From the NCBI GenBank assembly GCA_015069205.1, contig SVIZ01000006.1, forward strand, positions 124,001-188,000: a DNA stretch of 64,000 nucleotides, read 5' to 3'. Positions 1 through 8,342 of this stretch are shown here, in pieces (positions within the stretch are counted from its first letter, which is position 1; each line of letters starts with the position of its first letter). This stretch comes from Oscillospiraceae bacterium. Its GTDB lineage: Bacteria > Bacillota > Clostridia > Saccharofermentanales > Saccharofermentanaceae. The position numbers were made by a program, and so were the translations under genes. The notes beneath the pieces are model-generated. The model ran no database searches, was not told where the DNA came from, and saw nothing but the letters and a program-made list of their open reading frames with translations.

Positions 1-96
1 GCCGTTAACGGTAACTCTGCCGGCCTGGCAGACATCGTTTGCGACAGTCCTGCGCTTTATTACTCTGGAAAGTTTAAGGAACTTATCAAGCCTCAT
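1..96 (-). CDS. rqcP: RqcP/YabO S4-domain RNA-binding protein (partial, 5' end only)
   Basis: This gene is missing from the ORF track because the window edge cuts it. The minus strand reads ATG at 96-94 and encodes [20 protein letters not shown] followed by [12 protein letters not shown], the classic start of a small S4 domain. B. subtilis RqcP (YabO) begins almost identically; it is a roughly 80-90 residue protein that works with RqcH in ribosome-associated quality control, adding alanine tails on stalled 50S subunits. The start overlaps the recR stop by 11 bases, and a GGGAGA Shine-Dalgarno lies inside the recR end, so translation is probably coupled. Other Hsp15-like S4 proteins are possible, but the N-terminus fits RqcP best. 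Confidence 0.82.
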   Translation of the reverse strand, partial: MRLDKFLKLSRVIKRRTVANDVCQAGRVTVNG

Positions 97-709
97 TATT
101 ATCTCCCGTAAGCATTACCCTGCCTTTCAAAGCTGAAAGGAGAGTAAGGTCATCTGCGTATTCGATATCAGAACCCATCGGAAGACCTGAAGCCAGACGG
201 GATACCCTGATGCCGGAAGGCCCCAGCATTCTTGAAAGATAAAGTGCCGTGGCATTGCCTTCGGCTGTCTGGTTGGTTGCAACGATAACTTCCGTGATCT
301 CCGGGTGATCGGCCAGACGCTTGATCAGGTCAGGGATCGTAGTATCGGAAATGCTCGTGGACTTCATCGGATTAAACACTCCGTGAAGCACGTGATAGAG
401 TCCTTTATACTCGTGCGCACGCTCAAACGTTGACACGTCTCTCGGTGACTCGACAACAAGAACCGTTGTCTTATCCCTTAACTGGTCTGAACAGATGGGG
501 CAGGGATCTGAGTCCGTGAAATTCTGGCAGCAAGTGCATCTCTTTGTGGATGCTCTTGCAGACATGATCGCGGATGTCAAAGCCGCGGCATCCTTATCAT
601 CCATGGCAAGGACGTGGAATGCCAGACGCTGCGCAGACTTGCCGCCTATTCCCGGGAGACTGCTGAGCTGAGTTATTAAATTCTGAATTGAAGGCGAATA
701 TCTTGCCAT
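86..709 (-). CDS. recR: Recombination mediator protein RecR
   Basis: RecR acts with RecO (and RecF) to load RecA on gapped single-stranded DNA. The 207-residue product has the family order: helix-hairpin-helix near residues 10-30 ([16 protein letters not shown]), a four-cysteine zinc finger (CTCCQNF..CPIC, about residues 58-75), and a Toprim domain with VVESPRDV. Length is close to the usual 198 residues. It starts 2 bases after the ybaB stop and its end overlaps rqcP, so dnaX-ybaB-recR-rqcP form one minus-strand transcription unit, the standard Firmicute arrangement. Confidence 0.97.
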   Translation of the reverse strand: MARYSPSIQNLITQLSSLPGIGGKSAQRLAFHVLAMDDKDAAALTSAIMSARASTKRCTCCQNFTDSDPCPICSDQLRDKTTVLVVESPRDVSTFERAHEYKGLYHVLHGVFNPMKSTSISDTTIPDLIKRLADHPEITEVIVATNQTAEGNATALYLSRMLGPSGIRVSRLASGLPMGSDIEYADDLTLLSALKGRVMLTGDNNEA

Positions 710-711
710 TA

Positions 712-1050
712 TCAGAAGGGCATCTTCATGCCGCCTGTGATGGCACCGATACGCTCTTGATTAGTCTTGTCAACCTGCCCAAGAGCCTGGTTTGCAGCAG
801 CGATGATGAGATCCTGGAGACCTTCGATATCTTCGGGATCAACTACGTCCTTGGCAATCTCAACACTCTCAAGCTGATGCTTACCTGTAACAACTACCTT
901 TACGAGTTCGCCGCCTGCAGTACCTGTAAATCTCATTTCCTGGATCTCAGCCTGAGCCATCTCGATCTGTCTCTGCATTCTTTGAGCCTGTGCAACTACC
1001 TGATTCATGTTGCCGCCCATACCCATTCCGCCGCGGAATCCTTTTGCCAT
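712..1050 (-). CDS. YbaB/EbfC family nucleoid-associated protein
   Basis: This small DNA-binding protein (112 residues) has an N-terminal Gly/Met-rich stretch (FRGGMGMGGNMNQ) followed by the YbaB core with alternating Gln/Met/Glu helix and the conserved VVVTGKHQ and DLIIAAANQAL segments. YbaB/EbfC proteins form tweezer-like dimers that bind DNA and are almost always encoded between dnaX and recR, as here. The start is preceded by a GGAGG at good distance. The ORF called on the opposite strand (688-1146) is a shadow. Confidence 0.95.
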   Translation of the reverse strand: MAKGFRGGMGMGGNMNQVVAQAQRMQRQIEMAQAEIQEMRFTGTAGGELVKVVVTGKHQLESVEIAKDVVDPEDIEGLQDLIIAAANQALGQVDKTNQERIGAITGGMKMPF

Positions 1051-1090
1051 GTTTATAACCTCCGGTTAATTAATCTAATCAATTATATAC

Positions 1091-3460
1091 TTAATCGCCG
1101 AAATGAACGTCTGTGGGAACACCCATGTTCCTTGAACGCTCGTTGAAATCGTCAAGCTTCCTGTCAAGCTCTGATGCCTGTTCTCTCTTGACCTGCTCGG
1201 AATACTGCTTTTGCGTGCAGATGTAGAGGTGGTCGGCACCGAACTCGTCTTTAATGCCTGAAGATATCTGTCTGAATGCCTGGGATTTTTTGAGATTGGA
1301 CAATAAAGTTATGTCCCTGTCCTCGAAAACGATATAAGCAGACGTGCCTTCTTTCTTAAGGCTCGTGCGCTCTAAGATGACAGCTATGTTCTCATTTGTT
1401 CCCTTAAGTCTGGATGTGACATTCGTCCACCTTAAGGCGATGTCTGCATCCTCACCCGTAAATGACGGAGCTCTTACCGAGCTTGATCTTCCGTCCACGA
1501 TAAGACCGCTCTTATCTGCCTGTACGGCAATCTGTGAACGGGGCTGGACGGGTGCAGCGGGCGCCTCAGGTTCGACAGTCTCTTCTTCCTCTTCGTTCTC
1601 AAGATCATTGAGAAAAGAAGAAGACAGATTCCCGAAGATGCCCAGAGGCTGCATGGGTGCAGGCTCTTCCTGCTCTTCGGGTTCGTCAAAACCAAAGCTG
1701 AACTTTGATTCTGTATTCTCATCTTCCTTCGGCATGAAGGAGAAGATGGTAGGTTCGGCATGCTTCTCATGGGAAGTGTCAGCCGGGATATATTCATCAT
1801 CCTGCGAGTCGTCTTCTACAGGCTCTGCGGACTTTTCAGGTTCAGCAGGTGCCGGGATCTCAGGCTCCTGAATGATCGAAGAGAAAAGAGATCCTGTTGA
1901 AGGCTTGGGTTCTTCAGATTCTTTAGGTTCACTTGAAGAAGTGCCGAAAATAGAAGGAGTTGCAGACGGCTGCGGTCTGTAAGGAGTCGCAGAAGGCTGG
2001 GGCCTGTAGGGTGCAGGAGGTACCGGTATAGACAGTTCTGCGTCAGGAGCAGGCTCAGAAACTGAAGATTTTTCCTCAGCACTTTCCTCTGCCTTGGCAG
2101 GCTCTTCAGTCTTTTTCTTGAAAAGACTCTTAACATCCTTTGCAGGCTTGGGTTCTACTGCGTGTTTAGGTTCTTCGGAGGCTTTTGTCTCTTCAGATGT
2201 CTTGGTCTCTGAAGAACTCTTTTCTTCTTCAGGTTTTTTTACTTCCTCAGTGATCTTAACTGTGTCAGTGCTCTTTACGGGACTGTCGTTTAATGTAAGC
2301 GTTGCAGCCTTTGCAGCCTGGTTCTTTTCGAAGTCGGGAATGACGATCGGAGTAACGGGGAGAGCTGACTTTCTGCCGCAGAGGCGCATCAGCATGAGCT
2401 CGAAACTCGTTGCGATGTCAGGAGACTTGCGAAGTTCCGCATATTCCTTTGAAAGGTAGCTTATATAACCGGTCAATGTATCTGCGCTGACCTTTGCGGC
2501 AGTCTGATACATATCCTGGATGGTTTCCTTAGGATAGGGGAGATAGATGATCGGATCTGCCTTGACCCTGATGATGAGGAGATCTCTGAAGTAAGCTGCA
2601 AGGTCAAGCGTGAAACGCGCCTGGTTCTTGCCTGAACCGTTTAAGATCTCGCAAAGGTCGATGAGCTCGTCGAAGCGTGCATCGATAAGGCAGTTTGCCA
2701 TCTTGAAGAGAAATGAGCTGTCTACTGTGCCCGTGATCCTCTCGACGTCCTGTGAAGTGATCTCCTTGTCGCCGGAAATGGCGGAGATCTGGTCAAGGAG
2801 GGAAAGAGCGTCACGGAGCGCGCCGTCAGATCTTGAAGCGATGAGGCGGAGCGCATCGTCAGAGGCGTTTATGCCTGACTTGCCACAGACTTCTCTTAAT
2901 CTTCCTGAGATAAGATCGATCGGGATCCTCTTGAAATCGTATCTCTGGCAACGTGAGATGATGGTTGCCGGGATCTTGTCGGATTCCGTCGTAGCAAAAA
3001 GGAACATTACATGCTTCGGAGGTTCCTCGATAGTCTTAAGAAGGGCATTGAATGCACCCTTTGAGAGCATGTGGACCTCGTCGATGATGTAGACCTTATA
3101 TGTGGTTCTCGTAGGAGCAAAATTAACTTCCTGAAGGATCGGCCTGATGTCGTCGACACCATTGTTGGAAGCGGCGTCCATCTCGGTAACGTCAAGGATG
3201 GAACCGTCCAAGATACCCTTACATGTTGGACATTCGTTGCATGGATTACCGTTTATGGGATTCTCGCAGTTGACCGCGCGTGCGAATATCTTCGCAATGG
3301 TGGTCTTACCCGTACCGTGCTGACCGCAGAAAAGATATGCATGGGCAAGCTTTTTTGCAACTACTGATTGCCTGAGGGCAGTGACAGCGGCTTCCTGACC
3401 GACAACATCATCAAATTTAAGAGGTCTGTACTGTCTGTAGAGAACGATATGATCTTCCAT
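1091..3460 (-). CDS. dnaX: DNA polymerase III subunit gamma/tau
   Basis: DnaX is the clamp-loader ATPase of the replisome. The N-terminal third has a Walker A motif (GQHGTGKTT, about residue 46), a four-cysteine zinc module (CENPINGNPCNECPTC), the IIDEVHML Walker B region and the SRC arginine-finger motif (IISRCQRYDF). Residues of about 380-650 are a very acidic, Pro/Glu/Ser-rich low-complexity linker that includes a short tandem repeat (PYRPQPSAT twice). The last 110 residues are a folded tau-type tail. At 789 residues it is longer than B. subtilis DnaX (about 560), mostly because of the linker. No programmed frameshift signal was noted. The SRP RNA gene lies just upstream. Confidence 0.96.
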   Translation of the reverse strand: MEDHIVLYRQYRPLKFDDVVGQEAAVTALRQSVVAKKLAHAYLFCGQHGTGKTTIAKIFARAVNCENPINGNPCNECPTCKGILDGSILDVTEMDAASNNGVDDIRPILQEVNFAPTRTTYKVYIIDEVHMLSKGAFNALLKTIEEPPKHVMFLFATTESDKIPATIISRCQRYDFKRIPIDLISGRLREVCGKSGINASDDALRLIASRSDGALRDALSLLDQISAISGDKEITSQDVERITGTVDSSFLFKMANCLIDARFDELIDLCEILNGSGKNQARFTLDLAAYFRDLLIIRVKADPIIYLPYPKETIQDMYQTAAKVSADTLTGYISYLSKEYAELRKSPDIATSFELMLMRLCGRKSALPVTPIVIPDFEKNQAAKAATLTLNDSPVKSTDTVKITEEVKKPEEEKSSSETKTSEETKASEEPKHAVEPKPAKDVKSLFKKKTEEPAKAEESAEEKSSVSEPAPDAELSIPVPPAPYRPQPSATPYRPQPSATPSIFGTSSSEPKESEEPKPSTGSLFSSIIQEPEIPAPAEPEKSAEPVEDDSQDDEYIPADTSHEKHAEPTIFSFMPKEDENTESKFSFGFDEPEEQEEPAPMQPLGIFGNLSSSFLNDLENEEEEETVEPEAPAAPVQPRSQIAVQADKSGLIVDGRSSSVRAPSFTGEDADIALRWTNVTSRLKGTNENIAVILERTSLKKEGTSAYIVFEDRDITLLSNLKKSQAFRQISSGIKDEFGADHLYICTQKQYSEQVKREQASELDRKLDDFNERSRNMGVPTDVHFGD

Positions 3461-3507
3461 AGTAAGTTCCTTAAAGCCGAATCGAAATCAAAAAACTAAA
3501 AATGTCC

Positions 3508-3646
3508 GTCCCGCCCGAACTGCCGTCGGTAAGGCTTGACCCGCGGCGCACTTCGTAAACCGCTTACTGCTGCTTCCTTCCGGACCTGACAGGGTTCACG
3601 GCCCGAAATCGCACGGGACCTTGGCCGGCGGCAGACCGCGCGGGAC
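3508..3646 (-). ncRNA. ffs: Signal recognition particle RNA (small bacterial SRP RNA)
   Basis: The minus strand contains the SRP RNA apical signature GGTCCGGAAGGAAGCAGC, preceded by CCGTGAACCCTGTCAGG and followed by AGTAAGCGG. The outer ends pair (GTCCCGC at the 5' side with GCGGGAC at the 3' side), then CTGCCG with CGGCAG, giving one long hairpin. The RNA binds Ffh and targets membrane proteins to the translocon. It is in the usual place, just upstream of dnaX on the same strand. No Alu-domain signature was seen, so it appears to be the short class. The exact ends are estimated from the outer helix. Confidence 0.92.
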
Positions 3647-3672
3647 GAACATCTGAATTATCAAACACAAGG

Positions 3673-3678
3673 ATTATA
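3673..3678 (-). promoter_or_regulatory. Extended -10 promoter element for the SRP RNA
   Basis: On the minus strand the sequence TGTTATAAT is an extended -10 (TGnTATAAT). It would place the start of transcription near 3666, just upstream of the SRP RNA 5' end. No good -35 is visible at 17 bases. Confidence 0.5.
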
Positions 3679-3730
3679 ACATAAAAGATTCTATTATTAA
3701 TTCAATTATAGGGACAACCCGAAATCAACA

Positions 3731-4978
3731 TCAGGAATAACAGGATTCAATGAATTTCTGCGTATATCCGCCGATCGTTGCAATTGCTGTTCCTGCCGCA
3801 TCCGGTGCAGCCGCTTCAACATAGATAATGAGTGCGATGGGCTCCTTGTAATCCACTATCGCACATTCCATGTATGCGCCCCTGCCTGTATTCCTTCCGA
3901 GAACGTGAAGGATCCTGGTACCCTGAGGGAAAGCAGCGGCCAAAGGAGATTCGATCTCGCTGTGGGCCATGTCGTTGATCAGACGCTGGTGTACCTGGGG
4001 TGTGTTGATGAATACGTGATAAAGATATGACAGGTAGTTGCCCATGTCGTAGCAGGAGATCGTTCCGGGCGCGCGGAATTCCATTCCTCTGTAATCTTTA
4101 TAGATAACTGAGTCGGTATATGAGATATAACCGCTGATCTCGTTTACCTTTTTGACTGCTTCATCAAGTCCGCCCATTTCCTCGATAACAAAATTGAGAG
4201 CAACACTGTCGTTCTTTATGATGGCGTAGTTAAGGAGGGTGCGCATATAAAACTGTTTGCCGAAGAAATATGTCCTGGCAATATATGAGGAATTACGTGC
4301 GCTGTTGGGAGGGTTCTCCTCATAGTCTATTACCTTTGACAAAGGACCCGTAGTACCGGCAATGCTGTCGTAGTAAGCAATCTCAAAGGGAATTGCCATT
4401 GCGCCTGCGGGAACTACCGGATCGAGCTCGTCAACGCCTAAACGTTCGTCTGAAGACAAAGAGATAAACTCGAAGCAGATCCTCATTTCAGGATGGGTCT
4501 TCTGGTAGTTTACGACTCGTTCCTTGAGCTCTTCCAAAGCAACTGCTCTTTCCTGATATGTAGCAGTCTGGATGCCCATGGGCTGGAAGCTGAAATCCCT
4601 GTCTTCCGTGAACGGGTCAGGTGAATTGTTCTGTGATGTATGGGCCGTTTCCTCAGGAGACGGTGTAGGCGTGGGCGTCGCAGCGAGCACGGCATGAAGT
4701 GCAGTGGTCGTTGCGGTCGTCGTTACCTCTGTGGTTGTCTCGGTCGTAGTATGAACCGGTCTCTGATATTGCGAGTAAGCAGTAGTAGTACTCGTGGCCG
4801 CACCGACAAGTCCGGGGTACATCTGGCGGTAAAGATCCTGCTTTGCAGCTATGGAACTTATAAACACAACCATAAAGGTTACAAAGAGCAGAACCCCGAT
4901 GATTATGAGGGTACGCTTTTTGCGGGATGATTTTATCCCTTCAGCCTTTTTCAGAAATGTCGGATTCGGTCTTACCAT
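3731..4978 (-). CDS. Membrane-anchored beta-lactamase-fold protein lacking the catalytic motifs
   Basis: The 415-residue product has a short basic N-terminus, one transmembrane helix (about residues 23-45), a Thr-rich then Pro/Thr-rich linker (about 60-115), and a C-terminal domain (about 150-415) whose pattern fits the class A beta-lactamase/serine hydrolase fold. Judged by eye, the catalytic motifs are degenerate: the SxxK position reads GAMA (AGAMAIPF), SDN reads NDS before VALNFVIEEMGG, and KTG reads NTG (GRNTGRGAYM). It is therefore probably not an active acyl-enzyme hydrolase and may bind peptidoglycan or another partner outside the cell. It follows fhs by 6 bases and precedes the SRP RNA. 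Family assignment is by fold pattern only. Confidence 0.6.
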   Translation of the reverse strand: MVRPNPTFLKKAEGIKSSRKKRTLIIIGVLLFVTFMVVFISSIAAKQDLYRQMYPGLVGAATSTTTAYSQYQRPVHTTTETTTEVTTTATTTALHAVLAATPTPTPSPEETAHTSQNNSPDPFTEDRDFSFQPMGIQTATYQERAVALEELKERVVNYQKTHPEMRICFEFISLSSDERLGVDELDPVVPAGAMAIPFEIAYYDSIAGTTGPLSKVIDYEENPPNSARNSSYIARTYFFGKQFYMRTLLNYAIIKNDSVALNFVIEEMGGLDEAVKKVNEISGYISYTDSVIYKDYRGMEFRAPGTISCYDMGNYLSYLYHVFINTPQVHQRLINDMAHSEIESPLAAAFPQGTRILHVLGRNTGRGAYMECAIVDYKEPIALIIYVEAAAPDAAGTAIATIGGYTQKFIESCYS

Positions 4979-4984
4979 TAATTA

Positions 4985-6658
4985 TCAGAACAGTCCTGTG
5001 ATCACGCCGTTATTGTCGATGTCGATGTCCATTGCTGCAGGGTGGGGAGGAAGTCCCGGCATTGTAACGATGGTTCCTGTAAGGATAACGAGATATCCTG
5101 CGCCTGCTGACAGGAAACAGTCTCTGACTGTAAGTGTGAATCCAGCCGGATTGCCGAGCTTCTTGGGATCATCAGACAATGAATATTGTGTCTTTGCAAT
5201 GCAGATAGGGAGGTTGCCGTAACCCTTTTCGACGAACTCCTTTATCTTTGCGGAAGCTTCAGGAAGAATGTCTACGTTTGCAGCGCCATATATCTTTGTT
5301 GCAACCTTGCTGATCTTTTCTTCGACTGAATCTGTAAGTTCATATGTATATTTAGGGTTCTTTGGCTGGTTTTTATCCAGGATGGAAACAGCCTTGTTTG
5401 CAAGGTCGATTCCGCCTTCGCCGCCCTTTGCGAAAATCTCTGCCGGTGCGAAGTCCGCGCCTGTAGCCTTGCATGCTTCTTCAACGATTGCGAGTTCTTC
5501 TTCGGTATCCGTAAGGAATCTGTTGGAAGCAACGAGGACCGGAACGCCGAAGTTCTGCATGTTCTCGATGTGCTTAAGAACGTTTGCAAGACCTGCTTTG
5601 ACTGCTTCAGGATTGGGCTCTGAGAGTTTGTCCTTCGGAATGCCTGCATTGTACTTGAGAGATCTTACCGTAGTTACGATAACTACGAGATCAGGCCAGA
5701 TGCCGAGGTCTCTGCACTTGATGTCGAGGAACTTCTCGGCGCCTAAGTCAGCACCGAATCCTGCTTCTGTTACGACGATGTCGCCGAGCTTCAATGCTGT
5801 CTTTGTCGCTATGCAGGTATTGCATCCGTGTGAGATATTGGCGAAAGGTCCGCCATGAACAAGAGCGGGAACGCCTTCCAATGACTGTACGAGGTTAGGG
5901 CACATTGCGTCCTTAAGGCAGGTAGCAAGAGCGCCTGTTGCGCCGAGCTGTCCTGCTGTGACGAGGTTGCCGTCCATATCGTATGCAATGGCGATGCGGT
6001 CAAGTCTTACCTTGAGATCGTCCATGTCCTTAGCAAGACAGAGGATGGCCATGATCTCGGAAGCAGCTGTGATCTGGAAGATCTCGGGACGTGTTACGCC
6101 CTTTGTGCCGCCGCCGACACCGACAGTAACTGCCCTGAGGCATCTGTCGTTCATGTCGAGACATCTCTTCCATAAGATCCTGTCCTTATCGATATTGAGT
6201 TCGTTGCCCTGGAAAAGATGGTTGTCGATCATGGCAGCGAGAAGGTTATTTGCAGTTGTGATCGCATGAATGTCACCGGTGAAGTGAAGATTGATGTCTT
6301 CCATCGGGACGACCTGTGAATAGCCGCCTCCGCAAGCGCCGCCCTTGACGCCGAAGACAGGTCCCAGAGAGGGCTCTCTTAAAGCGAGAACGGGCTTTTT
6401 GCCGATGAGCTTTAAGCCCTGGGCGAGACCGATGCTTACTGTCGTCTTGCCTTCACCTGCAGGTGTAGGGTTCATGGCTGTTACGAGGATGAGTTTGACA
6501 TTGGGATTAGAGGGCAGATTCTCTACATAATCCAAAGGAAGTTTTGCTTTGTATTTGCCGTAAAGTTCGAGTTTGTCGGTATCGATTCCAATGCTTTCGG
6601 CTACCTGGGTTATGGGGTTGATCTTTGCGTTTTGAGCTATCTCGATGTCACTAAGCAT
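4985..6658 (-). CDS. fhs: Formate--tetrahydrofolate ligase
   Basis: Fhs makes 10-formyl-tetrahydrofolate from formate, ATP and tetrahydrofolate, feeding purine synthesis and, in acetogens, the methyl branch of the Wood-Ljungdahl pathway. The 557-residue protein has the standard length. It carries the family P-loop PTPAGEGKTTVSIGL (about residue 64) and long conserved blocks such as REPSLGPVFGVKGGA, VHGGPFANISHGCN and TEAGFGADLGAEKF. A good promoter lies 38 bases or more upstream and an AGAGGAGAGG ribosome binding site precedes the ATG. No other one-carbon genes are adjacent, so its presence does not by itself show acetogenesis. Confidence 0.98.
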   Translation of the reverse strand: MLSDIEIAQNAKINPITQVAESIGIDTDKLELYGKYKAKLPLDYVENLPSNPNVKLILVTAMNPTPAGEGKTTVSIGLAQGLKLIGKKPVLALREPSLGPVFGVKGGACGGGYSQVVPMEDINLHFTGDIHAITTANNLLAAMIDNHLFQGNELNIDKDRILWKRCLDMNDRCLRAVTVGVGGGTKGVTRPEIFQITAASEIMAILCLAKDMDDLKVRLDRIAIAYDMDGNLVTAGQLGATGALATCLKDAMCPNLVQSLEGVPALVHGGPFANISHGCNTCIATKTALKLGDIVVTEAGFGADLGAEKFLDIKCRDLGIWPDLVVIVTTVRSLKYNAGIPKDKLSEPNPEAVKAGLANVLKHIENMQNFGVPVLVASNRFLTDTEEELAIVEEACKATGADFAPAEIFAKGGEGGIDLANKAVSILDKNQPKNPKYTYELTDSVEEKISKVATKIYGAANVDILPEASAKIKEFVEKGYGNLPICIAKTQYSLSDDPKKLGNPAGFTLTVRDCFLSAGAGYLVILTGTIVTMPGLPPHPAAMDIDIDNNGVITGLF

Positions 6659-6695
6659 ATCTGGCCTCTCCTCTTAAAAAAGTAATATGAATACG

Positions 6696-6724
6696 ATTGT
6701 ATTGTAAAAGGACAGGCATTTCAA
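6696..6724 (-). promoter_or_regulatory. Sigma-A type promoter of fhs
   Basis: The minus strand reads TTGAAA (6724-6719), a 17-base spacer, then TACAAT (6701-6696). Predicted transcription starts about 30 bases before the fhs ATG, leaving no room for a riboswitch. Confidence 0.65.
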
Positions 6725-6827
6725 TCACGGCAATAAGCAGAAGTGCAAGATTTTAAGCGTCTCCGCGGCACACCACTACATTTTGTAGGATATGTGGTAT
6801 TTTTTCACTAAATGTTGTGTTTTTTCG

Positions 6828-6856
6828 TTGACAATATATCAAGGAAATGTTAGCAT
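6828..6856 (+). promoter_or_regulatory. Promoter of veg
   Basis: TTGACA (6828-6833), a 17-base spacer and TAGCAT (6851-6856) precede veg. This gives a leader of about 80 bases. The 285-base gap between divergent fhs and veg holds the two promoters and otherwise only a short AT-rich dyad (CTACATTTTGTAG). Confidence 0.65.
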
Positions 6857-6943
6857 TGGTGCATATTGGTAATATTTCCGTAATGTTCCTTTAAGGTTAC
6901 TGAAATATTTGAGAACTCTAGTCTCCGGGTGGGGGTAATACTT

Positions 6944-7216
6944 ATGATCATCAGTTCCGATTTGGAAATGTGCAAGGCTAAGTTTGAAGAGCTTATCGGC
7001 AAGCGTATCGTTTGCAAGACTAACGGCGGCCGTAAGAGGATCATCACTTACATCGGCACAGTTGAGCACTGCTATCCCAACGTTTTCACAATGCTCTGTA
7101 ACAACGAAGCAGGCAAGCAGTCCATCGTTTCCTTCTCATATATCGACGTTCTCACAAGAACAGTAAGAGTAGGAATCATGCCCGAGAAGGCACAGGAAGA
7201 CGTAGTAGCCGTTTAA
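6944..7216 (+). CDS. veg: Veg family protein
   Basis: The 90-residue product matches the small Veg family: LIGKRIVCKTNGGRKRI, then YIGTVEHCYPNVFTM and FSYIDVLTRTVRV, the same order as B. subtilis Veg (GKRLTLKANGGRRK..YPSVF..YADVLT). Veg is highly transcribed and has been linked to biofilm matrix gene expression in B. subtilis. The ORF track begins at an in-frame GTG at 6929, but that lies inside the GGTGGGGG ribosome binding site; the ATG at 6944 is the better start. In many Firmicutes veg precedes ispE, as here, although a terminator separates them. Confidence 0.93.
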   Translation: MIISSDLEMCKAKFEELIGKRIVCKTNGGRKRIITYIGTVEHCYPNVFTMLCNNEAGKQSIVSFSYIDVLTRTVRVGIMPEKAQEDVVAV

Positions 7217-7243
7217 TATTAAGCTTAAGCAAGTCACTTAGAG

Positions 7244-7287
7244 CACTGTCATTACTGAGAAGATCAGGTTTTGACAGTGTTTTTTTT
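7244..7287 (+). terminator. Rho-independent terminator after veg
   Basis: CACTGTCA and TGACAGTG form an 8-bp perfect stem with a 20-base loop, followed by eight Ts. Confidence 0.85.
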
Positions 7288-7391
7288 GCCTGTTTTTATG
7301 AAACATAACTGACACAGGGGTTTGCTTTTATTTCCTCAAATAATAAGGTAAAATTGATATATAAAATTCGACGCTAAGGGCGATTAATTTT

Positions 7392-8342
7392 ATGGATTCT
7401 TACGAGATCACAGCTAATGCAAAGTTAAATCTTTTCTTGCGTGTACGCGGGATTCTTCCGAACGGATATCACAGCCTGTATTCGATAATGCAGGAGATAG
7501 ACCTCGCGGATACTCTTACCATAAACATTTATCCTGAACTTGATAACGGTTTTGATATCAAATGCATAGGCAGAAACGATATCGATCCGCAGAAGAACCT
7601 CTGCAGAAAAGCCAGAGACAGATTCTTCTCATCACTTCGCAAGAAGGCAGGTGCAGATCCTTCGGTTCCGGATGCAAAACGCTGGAAAAAGGGTATTTTC
7701 CCTAATATTGAAATCGTACTTACAAAGGTTATTCCTTCCGAATCCGGTATGGGAGGCGGAAGTTCCGATGCTGCAGCAACGCTTATGGTGCTCCAGGAGC
7801 ATTTCGGCAATCCTTTTACCGATGAGGAACTTAACCAGCTTGCAGTAAATGTAGGTGCGGATGTTCCGTTCTTCCTTTACGGCGGAACATGTCTTTGCCA
7901 GAGCGTCGGCGAGGAGATCAGCCAGCTTGAACCTCTTGCAGGCATACCTCTTCTCATCGTTAAACCTTCGAAGGGCGTATCAACTCCCGAGTGTTTTCAT
8001 GCAATAGACAGCAAGCCTTTGCCGGAGTTCGACGAAGACCGCTATTCTGCTTTTATTGAGAATCTGAATAACACAGACAAAACGCCTCTTGAAAGATTTC
8101 TTGAAGGAAAAGACCTTCTTACGAATGATCTTGAGATGCCTTCCCTTGAGATGATCCCTGAGATCGGCAATGCAATGGATCTGCTTCTTGAGACAAGAGC
8201 AAAATTCAGCCGCATGACAGGTTCAGGCAGCGCCGTTTTTGCAATGTATGACAGCGAAGATGCAAGGGATGCCGCTTATAAGACCATCAAGGAAAGTCAG
8301 GCAATTTCCGGCTGTGATGTGTTCGTTTCAAAAACGATCTGA
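7392..8342 (+). CDS. ispE: 4-(cytidine 5'-diphospho)-2-C-methyl-D-erythritol kinase
   Basis: IspE phosphorylates CDP-methylerythritol in the MEP pathway to isoprenoid precursors. The 316-residue GHMP kinase has the N-terminal AKLNLFLRV signature, the Pro-Gly-rich ATP loop (PSESGMGGGSSDAAA, about residue 121-135) and the C-terminal MTGSGSAVFA motif. It is about 30 residues longer than usual because of an insert after the first kinase strand block (about residues 85-110). Its stop codon abuts the stop of the convergent GNAT gene with no spacing. The ribosome binding site is weak (AAGGG, 11 bases away). Only an approximate AT-rich -10 was seen in the 104 bases after the veg terminator. Confidence 0.95.
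   Translation: MDSYEITANAKLNLFLRVRGILPNGYHSLYSIMQEIDLADTLTINIYPELDNGFDIKCIGRNDIDPQKNLCRKARDRFFSSLRKKAGADPSVPDAKRWKKGIFPNIEIVLTKVIPSESGMGGGSSDAAATLMVLQEHFGNPFTDEELNQLAVNVGADVPFFLYGGTCLCQSVGEEISQLEPLAGIPLLIVKPSKGVSTPECFHAIDSKPLPEFDEDRYSAFIENLNNTDKTPLERFLEGKDLLTNDLEMPSLEMIPEIGNAMDLLLETRAKFSRMTGSGSAVFAMYDSEDARDAAYKTIKESQAISGCDVFVSKTI

Noticed and set aside
1344-1871. 175-residue ORF opposite dnaX, and many similar antisense ORFs
   Set aside because: They lie fully inside well-supported genes on the other strand, are rich in Ser/Leu/Arg as expected of shadow frames and have no ribosome binding site.
6659-6700. Tetrahydrofolate riboswitch before fhs
   Set aside because: The predicted transcript leader is only about 30 bases, too short for the aptamer.
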